6,044 nucleotides of DNA from Aquificaceae bacterium. Lineage in GTDB: Bacteria > Aquificota > Aquificia > Aquificales > Aquificaceae. The stretch lies in the NCBI GenBank assembly GCA_015487365.1, contig WFPT01000082.1, forward strand, positions 1 to 6,044, given 5' to 3'. The translations under genes were made by a program, and so were the position numbers. Positions within the stretch are counted from its first letter, which is position 1. Each line of letters opens with the position of its first letter. Below the pieces are notes generated by a model, which saw nothing but the letters and a program-made list of their open reading frames with translations, was not told the origin of the DNA and ran no database searches. Of the stretch, positions 1 through 5,509 are shown in pieces.

Positions 1-1717
1 CCCCCTTACCCTTTTCCAGTATCATCTCCCTGTAAGATTTGCCCGCTGGGACCATCGGGAATACGTTTTCTTCCCTATCTACAACAAAGTCTATTACCAC
101 AGGTTTATCCTCAACTTTTAATGCGGTCTCTAAGACTTCATCTACTTCCTTTGGCTTAACCGCCCTTAGTCCTACCGCTCCCATGGATTCCGCAAGTTTT
201 ACAAAGTCGGGTTGGACGGACAAATCTACCTCCGAATACCTCTTATCGTAAAATAGCTCCTGCCACTGCCTTACCATACCCAAATACCCGTTGTTTATTA
301 TGGCTACCTTTACGGGAATCTTATACTGGACCGCGGTTATTAGCTCTTGCATGGTCATTAGGAAAGAACCATCCCCATCTATTACGAAAACCTCCTTTTC
401 AGGCCTTCCCACCTTTGCCCCTATTCCCGCTGGTAGCCCAAAGCCCATAGTCCCAAGACCCCCTGAACTTATAAACTGCCTTGGGAAGGAGAACTTATAA
501 AACATGGTGGCCCACATCTGATGCTGTCCAACCCCTGCGGTAATTATGGCCTCTCCCTTAGTCCATCGGTAAATCCTTTCTATTACATACTGGGGTTTTA
601 TAACTTTATGGGAAAATTCGTAGGTTAAGGGATAAAGGTTTTTCCACTTTTGTATTAGGCTCAGCCACTTTTCCCTCTCTTCTGGATACATAATTTTTAC
701 TCCCTTTTCTTCTATTTCTTCTAAGAACTTTTTAAGGACCACCTTTACATCTCCAACTATTGGAACATCTACGGTAATGTTTTTGGATATAGAGGCTGGG
801 TCTATGTCTATGTGTATTATCTTTGCCCTTGGAGCAAACTCTTCAACCTTACCAGTGACCCTGTCGTCAAACCTTGCACCTACCGCTATTAAGAGGTCGC
901 AGTTATATACCGCCATGTTGGCATAGTAGGTCCCGTGCATCCCAAGCATTCCCAAGGAGAGTTTGTGGTTTTCCGGGAAGGCTCCCTTACCTTGGGTTGT
1001 GGTGGCAACGGGTATGTTTAAAATTTCCGCAAACTTCCTGAGCTCTTCACTGGCATTTCCACTTATTACTCCTCCACCTACGTAAAGGACGGGCCTCTTG
1101 GAAAAGCTTATGAGCCTCAAAGCCCTCTTTATCTGCTTTAAGTTTCCTTCGGTATGGGGATTGTATCCAACAAGGGACTTTTTAACTTCCTCTTGGGAGG
1201 GTATCCTTACGTCGGTGAGCTTTTGGGTAATGTCCTTTGGTATATCTACCAAAACGGGTCCAGGCCTTCCGGTCTTTGCTATATAAAAGGCTTGCCTTAA
1301 AATTAAGGGTAGGTCCTCAACCCTCTTTACCAAAAAGTTGTGCTTGGTTATAGGCCTTGTAATCCCAACTATATCTACCTCTTGGAAGGCATCACTTCCG
1401 AGCATATGGGTTGGAACCTGACCCGTTATAAAGACTACGGGAACCGAGTCCATGTATGCGTCCGCAACCGCGGTAACTAAGTTTGTAGCCCCGGGGCCAG
1501 AGGTTGCCATGGCAACCCCTACCTTACCTGTGGCCCTCGCATAACCCTCCGCCATATGCCCAGCTCCCTGCTCGTGCCTTGCCAAAATATGTTTTATACC
1601 ACCTATTCTGTAAAGGGCATCGTAAACTTCCATTATGGCCCCGCCGGGAATTCCAAAGATATACTCTACCCCTTCCTCTAAGAGGGTTTCTATTACTAAG
1701 TCCGCACCTTTCCTCAT
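1..1717 (-). CDS. ilvB: Acetolactate synthase (AHAS) large catalytic subunit, 3' end cut by window edge
   Basis: Catalyses the ThDP-dependent condensation of pyruvate with pyruvate or 2-oxobutyrate, the first shared step of Val/Leu/Ile synthesis, in the cytoplasm. I translated 572 residues with no stop before the edge; family members are about 570-600 aa, so only the extreme C-terminus is missing. The N-terminal pyrimidine-binding domain has FGIPGGAIMEVYDAL (21-35) and the catalytic Glu49 in RHEQGAGHMAEGYA. GQVPTHMLGSDAFQE (99-113) and RFDDRVTGK (282-290) are typical AHAS segments of the herbicide/FAD-binding region. The C-terminal ThDP domain has GDGSF (448-452) and NN (475-476), then MVRQWQELFY (481-490) and ENVFPMVPAGKS near the end. 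ATG at 1717 is the only sensible start: it gives the family N-terminus and lies 5 bases after the aminomutase stop. The nearest SD-like AGGA is 14 bases upstream, so translational coupling is likely. The regulatory subunit ilvN would be expected downstream, outside the window. Confidence 0.97.
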   Translation of the reverse strand, partial: MRKGADLVIETLLEEGVEYIFGIPGGAIMEVYDALYRIGGIKHILARHEQGAGHMAEGYARATGKVGVAMATSGPGATNLVTAVADAYMDSVPVVFITGQVPTHMLGSDAFQEVDIVGITRPITKHNFLVKRVEDLPLILRQAFYIAKTGRPGPVLVDIPKDITQKLTDVRIPSQEEVKKSLVGYNPHTEGNLKQIKRALRLISFSKRPVLYVGGGVISGNASEELRKFAEILNIPVATTTQGKGAFPENHKLSLGMLGMHGTYYANMAVYNCDLLIAVGARFDDRVTGKVEEFAPRAKIIHIDIDPASISKNITVDVPIVGDVKVVLKKFLEEIEEKGVKIMYPEEREKWLSLIQKWKNLYPLTYEFSHKVIKPQYVIERIYRWTKGEAIITAGVGQHQMWATMFYKFSFPRQFISSGGLGTMGFGLPAGIGAKVGRPEKEVFVIDGDGSFLMTMQELITAVQYKIPVKVAIINNGYLGMVRQWQELFYDKRYSEVDLSVQPDFVKLAESMGAVGLRAVKPKEVDEVLETALKVEDKPVVIDFVVDREENVFPMVPAGKSYREMILEKGKG

Positions 1718-1722
1718 TAAAT

Positions 1723-2844
1723 TTAATTTATTCCTACATAGGATTTAAATTCATCCACCAAGTTCTTGTAGTCGTCAAACCAGTAGGCCTCTGGGTTCCT
1801 CTCATAGACCATAAACTTACCCATGTCCTCTTCCCTCGCAGCTCTGTGATACCTAAAAAATATATACTTTTCCGTCCTACCTACAATCTCTATCTTACCC
1901 GTTTCGTGGGACATTACATACCTTACCCTTGCAGAGAGCCCAGAGACTTTACTCCTTACCCTTTCTATGAGGTCCAAAGTCTCTTCAATCTTGGTAGCGT
2001 AAGTTTTGTTTCCCATGGTAGGCCTACACTGGAATAGGTAGTAGGGTGGGACTCCCTCAAAGGCAAGCTCTTCCAAGAGCTCTTGTAAAACCTCCTCGCT
2101 GTCGTTTATACCCCTTATTATGGGACTTTGGTTTGTCATAACCGTTCCCGTTTCCCTAACTAACCTTATGGCCTCTCTGGCCTCCTTTGTAAGCTCCCTC
2201 GGGTGGTTGAAGTGGTTCATAAGGTATAGTTGCTTTCCCTCCAAGGAGTTAAACCACTCAAAGAGTTTTAAAAGCTCCTTGTCGTCTAAAACCCTGAAAG
2301 GGTTAAAGGCAAGCATCTTAGAACCAATCCTTACTATCCTTACGTGCTCAAACTCTGAAAGCTCCCTTAAAATCTTCCTTAGCTTTTCGGTGGAAAGGAC
2401 CAAGGGGTCTCCACCCGTTAGAAGAACGTTGTTTATTTCTTTGTGCTCCTTTATGTATTTTAGGCCTTCATCTAACCTCCTTGCCACCTCATCGTTGTCA
2501 TCCATAAAGAGCCTCTTCCTAAAACAGAACCTACAGTAGGCTCCGCAAACGTCCGTCACTAAAAGCAAGGCCGTGTCCCTGTATTTGTGCTCCGTCCCGT
2601 GGGCCACCGTGTATTTCTTTTCGTTGGAAGCGTCCAACTTCCCCCAAACCTCTAACTCTTCCAAGGAAGGGATTACTAACCTCCTTATGGGGTCTTCTGG
2701 GTCATCCCAATTTATTAGAGAATTGTAGTAGGTGTTGGTCCTAAAAGCAAACTTTTCAACTACCTCCCTTAGTTGCTCCCTCTCCCTTTCCCTTAAACCT
2801 TCCACCTGCTCTAACTTAATCACATACTTTACCCTTCTTTTCAT
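1723..2844 (-). CDS. KamA-family radical SAM/PLP amino-acid 2,3-aminomutase, substrate uncertain
   Basis: A 373-aa cytoplasmic iron-sulfur enzyme of the lysine 2,3-aminomutase (LAM) family, which moves an alpha-amino group to the beta carbon using a 5'-deoxyadenosyl radical and PLP. The [4Fe-4S] motif is CGAYCRFC (Cys100, 104, 107), followed by Arg109, matching the LAM arginine that holds the substrate carboxylate. Other family blocks are LLTGGDPLV (141-149), VRIGSK (171-176), NHFNHPRELT (210-219) and TNQSPIIRGIND (237-248). Lys317 in SHETGKIEIVG takes the place of the PLP lysine, but without the PGGGGK glycines of true LAM. The LAM aspartate in QCDL is Arg274 here (QCRPTMGN), and no Asp precedes Lys317. 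Lysine is therefore an unlikely substrate, and I withhold the symbol kamA. The start is fixed by a strong SD 6 bases upstream. It stops 5 bases before ilvB and is probably co-transcribed with it. EpmB (EF-P lysine modification) is another relative, but that role also needs lysine. Confidence 0.9.
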   Translation of the reverse strand: MKRRVKYVIKLEQVEGLREREREQLREVVEKFAFRTNTYYNSLINWDDPEDPIRRLVIPSLEELEVWGKLDASNEKKYTVAHGTEHKYRDTALLLVTDVCGAYCRFCFRKRLFMDDNDEVARRLDEGLKYIKEHKEINNVLLTGGDPLVLSTEKLRKILRELSEFEHVRIVRIGSKMLAFNPFRVLDDKELLKLFEWFNSLEGKQLYLMNHFNHPRELTKEAREAIRLVRETGTVMTNQSPIIRGINDSEEVLQELLEELAFEGVPPYYLFQCRPTMGNKTYATKIEETLDLIERVRSKVSGLSARVRYVMSHETGKIEIVGRTEKYIFFRYHRAAREEDMGKFMVYERNPEAYWFDDYKNLVDEFKSYVGIN

Positions 2845-2850
2845 TCTTCC

Positions 2851-2860
2851 ACCTCCTTTT
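2851..2860 (-). promoter_or_regulatory. Strong Shine-Dalgarno of the KamA-family gene
   Basis: AAAAGGAGGT on the minus strand, a full match to the anti-Shine-Dalgarno core, ends 6 bases before the ATG at 2844. It fixes that start. It is also the only canonical ribosome binding site at full consensus in the window, in contrast to ilvB, bpsA and atpG, which lack a well-placed one. Confidence 0.88.
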
Positions 2861-2869
2861 TTCCCTTAA

Positions 2870-2897
2870 AATTTATACGAAGCCTTTGATTTGTCAA
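2870..2897 (-). promoter_or_regulatory. Probable sigma-70 type promoter for the aminomutase-ilvB unit
   Basis: A perfect -35 hexamer TTGACA lies at 2897-2892, starting three bases beyond the transglycosylase stop codon. Two -10 readings exist: TAAATT at 2875-2870 with a 16-base spacer (4 of 6 matches), or TATAAA at 2877-2872 (5 of 6) with a short 14-base spacer. The first would start transcription near 2863 and leave a leader of about 18 bases carrying the strong SD. The -35 is clear and the -10 is ambiguous. Read-through from bpsA is also possible, because no clear terminator separates the genes. Confidence 0.5.
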
Positions 2898-2900
2898 GCT

Positions 2901-4442
2901 CTAAGGCAGGCTCTTGTAGATGTAGTAGTTTTCTAAGACTTTTCTCACATACCTTCTCGTTTCATTTATGGGTATGGTTTCTATAAAAAGGAACTCGTCC
3001 TCATACCTTTTCCAGTTTTTAACCCTGTTAGGTCCTGCATTATAGCTGGCAATTGCTAAAATCTTATTCCCTTTCCAGAGTTTTAGTAGGTAAGATAGGT
3101 ATGCGGTTCCCAAAATTATGTTCTCCTTTGGGTTAAAGAGGTTTTTGTAAGGTATTTTAAATCTTTTACTTACCCAATCCGCGGTTTCCTTTAAGAGTTG
3201 CATAAGGCCTAAGGCCTTGGAGCTTGAAACCGCATAGGGGTCAAAAAAGCTCTCCTGTCTCATAACCGCATATATGAGCTCCTCTTCTACTTTAAACCTT
3301 GCGCTGGCAAGCTTTACCCAGATTTTGTAAGGCCTTGGATATTTAAACTCCAAGAAGGGGGAAACCTTGGCACCTATGTAGGGGTCAAGCTTAATTATTT
3401 GGGCGTAATCTCCATAGCTTAACCTATCCTTCCTCTTTAATACTTCCAGGCGAAAGTAGAAGGGACTAAAATCGTAAATCTCCTTCCAATTTAGGGTTGT
3501 TTCCTTCAATTTTGCCTCAACTTTTTCAACCTTTAAATAATTCTTAAACAAGAGTAAGGAGGAGATTAGGGCGTAAAAGCCCTTTCCCCTTGACGAATCT
3601 AAGAGCTCATTTTTAAAGTCCTTTCCCAAGTTTGCCTTAGCCTTTGCCAAAAAAAAGCTAACCCTTGAAAGCTCCTCCTTACCCTTTGAAAGTTTTTTGG
3701 CCCTTGAAAGGTAGGTAATGGCCTTTGAATAATCACCCCTTATATAGCTTATAAGCCCCAGGTAAAAGTTCTTCCTAAAACTTTCCCTTGCCTTTTCTAA
3801 GAAGAGCTCGGAGAGAGGTAGAAGGCCCTTAAAGAAGTAAAAGAGGCCCGCATCCAAACAAAAGCTTTTATCTTCTAAGCAGGAGCTATAAACCTTTGAA
3901 ATTTCGTTTTTTCTTAGGTATATCCTGTTTAGGTAGAGCCTTGAAAGTTTATCGGGACAAGCCTTTAAAAATTTTAGGGCCTCCCTTAACCTCCTCTTTT
4001 TATAAAGGGCTATTCCGTAGTAGGGACAAACCTTTAAATTTGCTTTAAGGATTTCTGATATGAGCTTCCTTTCATAAAGCCTTTTTGCCACCTCCCTTTT
4101 TTCCTCCTCACCAAACTTAAAGTTTTTCAGCTCCTCCAAAAAGAGCTCAGGATATTTTAGGACTATACCTCTCTTTGCCTTAGAAAGTCTTATAAACTCC
4201 TCCCTCTGCCCTTGGCTTAACCTGTAAGGGTCAATAAGTTTTAAGTATTGGGGCTCCTTCCTAGCCAGAATCAGTAAAACGGAGTCCCTTAAAACCGAGT
4301 CTGGGAACCTTTTTAAAAATTCCTTTGCCAAGGAAGGGTTTTCCTTAACCTTTTGGTAGAAGAGGTAATCGGGGGGAAGGGCAAAGGCAAAGGAAAGGAG
4401 GCTAAGTAGTAGAACCCTCTTCGTCCAAGTAAAAAACCTCAT
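2901..4442 (-). CDS. Secreted Slt70-like lytic murein transglycosylase (GH23)
   Basis: Cleaves the MurNAc-GlcNAc bond of peptidoglycan to leave 1,6-anhydro-MurNAc ends, acting in the periplasm. The 513-aa protein begins with a Sec signal peptide: a short basic stretch (residues 1-9), a hydrophobic core (10-22) and a likely cut after Ala-Phe-Ala near residue 21. There is no lipobox Cys, so it should be soluble. Residues about 25-370 are predicted helical, with TPR-like repeats such as REALKFLKACP and SKAITYLSRAKKL, matching the Slt70 superhelical ring. The SLT domain fills about 378-513: catalytic Glu397 in RQESFFDPYA, GLMQL (412-416), SYNAGP (466-471) and NETRRYVRKV (493-502). Four cysteines (139, 162, 188, 195) lie in the ring. 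ATG at 4442 gives an intact signal peptide and has AAAGGA at 4454-4449, 6 bases upstream. The first 41 bases overlap the end of bpsA in another frame, so the two are probably coupled. Confidence 0.93.
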   Translation of the reverse strand: MRFFTWTKRVLLLSLLSFAFALPPDYLFYQKVKENPSLAKEFLKRFPDSVLRDSVLLILARKEPQYLKLIDPYRLSQGQREEFIRLSKAKRGIVLKYPELFLEELKNFKFGEEEKREVAKRLYERKLISEILKANLKVCPYYGIALYKKRRLREALKFLKACPDKLSRLYLNRIYLRKNEISKVYSSCLEDKSFCLDAGLFYFFKGLLPLSELFLEKARESFRKNFYLGLISYIRGDYSKAITYLSRAKKLSKGKEELSRVSFFLAKAKANLGKDFKNELLDSSRGKGFYALISSLLLFKNYLKVEKVEAKLKETTLNWKEIYDFSPFYFRLEVLKRKDRLSYGDYAQIIKLDPYIGAKVSPFLEFKYPRPYKIWVKLASARFKVEEELIYAVMRQESFFDPYAVSSSKALGLMQLLKETADWVSKRFKIPYKNLFNPKENIILGTAYLSYLLKLWKGNKILAIASYNAGPNRVKNWKRYEDEFLFIETIPINETRRYVRKVLENYYIYKSLP

Positions 4443-5463
4443 CGGAAATCCTTTCGTTAAAGCCTTTGCCTTCCTCTAAGACTTCAACCCTATACCAGTA
4501 GGAGCGATACCATATTCCCTTTGGACCTTTCTTTACGGGTGCTATCTGGCTGGCCTTTGTCTCTTGGTGATAACCCCAGTTTTGGTAGTCGTTGAAGTTT
4601 TTAACGATATCGGTAATTACCACCCCAAAGTCCTCTATTAAGCTTTTTTGGAAGTCCCTCCACCTAAAAAGGGATGAATCCCTTAAAGTTAGGCCAAAGT
4701 ATCCCGCACTTCCTTCCCCCTTTAAAGATGCTATACCCCTACCCACAAAGGCCTTAAAGGCGGAGTAGGTTTCGGGAGGGTCGGTTATGAATACGTCAAA
4801 ACTCCTAAGCCACTCCTTTGGGAAGGGCTCCCTCAGGTCAAAGACCATAGCTTCCGCATTATCTATACCTAACTCCTTAAAGGCTTCGTTATCCAGCTTT
4901 ATTAGCCTTTCGTCTATGTCCAGTATTAGGACCCTCTTAGGTAGTCGGGTAAGGGCTACCGCAAGACCCGTTAGGTCGTCCTCCGCACCCATCACTAAAA
5001 TTTCCTTACCCTCCAAGTCCCCCCTGTCCTTTAAGAATAAAACTCTGGAAACGGTGGTTTCTGGTGTCACACTCCCTTGGTCGTAGTCCCTTACGGGCTC
5101 TGGCCTTCTCCTTGCAAACTCTAAAAACTCTCTGTAAAGGTCTAAGTCCCAATAGAAAGGAATACCCCTACCCTGGCAGGCGGGACAACTTATCCTCTCA
5201 AAACCCACTAAGTTTAACTCCTTTAAAAGGTCCTTACCCTCTTCGGTAAATCTCAAATTTTCCGAATCGTCCTTAAAGAGGAGGTTCCTTCTTAGTAGCT
5301 CCTTTACGACCTCCGATGCCATAGGGACCGTTGATTCGGAAATATCCACCACCTCCCAAAAGTCTCCACTTACCATCAGTGCCCTTAAAATCCTCTCTAC
5401 GTTCCTCCTACTTAGCCTTATCCCTTTCCTTTTAAGCTCATCCCTTATCTCTTCTAACAGCAT
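4402..5463 (-). CDS. bpsA: N4-bis(aminopropyl)spermidine synthase (branched-polyamine synthase)
   Basis: An aminopropyltransferase that adds two aminopropyl groups from decarboxylated SAM to the same nitrogen of spermidine, giving a quaternary branched polyamine typical of thermophiles. From ATG at 5463 the protein is 353 aa, close to archaeal BpsA (about 350). Residues 1-85 look like a winged-helix domain. Then come CPACQGRG (93-100), DQGSVTPET (128-136), the Rossmann-type acidic loop GAEDDLTG (159-166), LDIDERL (181-187) after the second strand, and DPPET (228-232), the family's active-site signature. FNDYQNWGYHQET lies at 290-302. The frame stays open upstream to a TTG at 5481, but that codon lies upstream of the predicted -10, and ATG 5463 sits at the predicted transcription start, so ATG is preferred. 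No usable SD precedes it (AAGG only 2 bases away), consistent with a nearly leaderless mRNA. It is the first gene of the leftward unit and overlaps the transglycosylase start. Confidence 0.92.
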   Translation of the reverse strand: MLLEEIRDELKRKGIRLSRRNVERILRALMVSGDFWEVVDISESTVPMASEVVKELLRRNLLFKDDSENLRFTEEGKDLLKELNLVGFERISCPACQGRGIPFYWDLDLYREFLEFARRRPEPVRDYDQGSVTPETTVSRVLFLKDRGDLEGKEILVMGAEDDLTGLAVALTRLPKRVLILDIDERLIKLDNEAFKELGIDNAEAMVFDLREPFPKEWLRSFDVFITDPPETYSAFKAFVGRGIASLKGEGSAGYFGLTLRDSSLFRWRDFQKSLIEDFGVVITDIVKNFNDYQNWGYHQETKASQIAPVKKGPKGIWYRSYWYRVEVLEEGKGFNERISDEVFYLDEEGSTT

Positions 5464-5471
5464 AGCCTTAA

Positions 5472-5500
5472 ATTTTATCAAAAGTTTTTGCCTGTGTTAA
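5472..5500 (-). promoter_or_regulatory. Predicted bpsA promoter
   Basis: Reading leftward, -35 TTAACA (5500-5495, 5 of 6 consensus), a 17-base spacer and -10 TAAAAT (5477-5472, 5 of 6). Standard geometry puts the transcript start at about 5465, two bases before the ATG at 5463. It interlocks with the atpG promoter on the other strand. Sequence match only; not shown by experiment. Confidence 0.62.
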
Positions 5501-5503
5501 AAT
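5475..5503 (+). promoter_or_regulatory. Predicted atpG promoter
   Basis: -35 TTATCA (5475-5480, 4 of 6), a 17-base spacer and -10 TAAAAT (5498-5503, 5 of 6) preceded by TGT, an extended -10 (TGn). Standard geometry puts the transcript start at 5510, which is the A of the atpG ATG. Its -10 shares 5498-5500 with the bpsA -35, and its -35 shares 5475-5477 with the bpsA -10. Confidence 0.62.
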
Positions 5504-5509
5504 ATCTCT

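Larger units (their letters stand above)
5472..5503. repeat. Inverted repeat formed by the two divergent -10 boxes
   Basis: ATTTTA at 5472-5477 and TAAAAT at 5498-5503 are exact inverted copies separated by 20 bases. Each is read as the -10 box of one of the two divergent promoters. This symmetry is sufficiently explained by promoter function, though a dimeric regulator bound here could control both genes. Confidence 0.55.

Noticed and set aside
39..1286. Short plus-strand open frames at 39-251, 291-500 and 1098-1286
   Set aside because: All are antisense to conserved ilvB sequence, and none encodes a recognisable protein.
1504..2037. Plus-strand open frame of 177 codons
   Set aside because: It lies antisense across the ilvB start and the aminomutase C-terminus, both well supported by conserved motifs, and its translation is proline/leucine-rich and low in complexity, typical of a shadow frame.
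2120..2539. Plus-strand open frame of 139 codons
   Set aside because: Fully antisense to the radical SAM core, with no recognisable domain and a Ser/Leu-rich composition that mirrors the codon use of the real gene.
2881..2900. Imperfect hairpin (AGC-TTGA / TCAA-GCT with a two-base bulge) as a terminator of the transglycosylase gene
   Set aside because: The stem is short, bulged and AT-rich, the poly-T run is poor, and it coincides with the TTGACA box, so a promoter reading explains it better.
4787..5249. Plus-strand open frames at 4787-5086 and 5064-5249
   Set aside because: Antisense to the conserved centre of bpsA, including DPPET and the acidic loop; Ser/Leu-rich shadows.
5464..5481. TTG at 5481 as the bpsA start, adding six residues
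   Set aside because: TTG 5481 lies upstream of the predicted -10 box and has no SD, while ATG 5463 matches the family length and the predicted transcript start.
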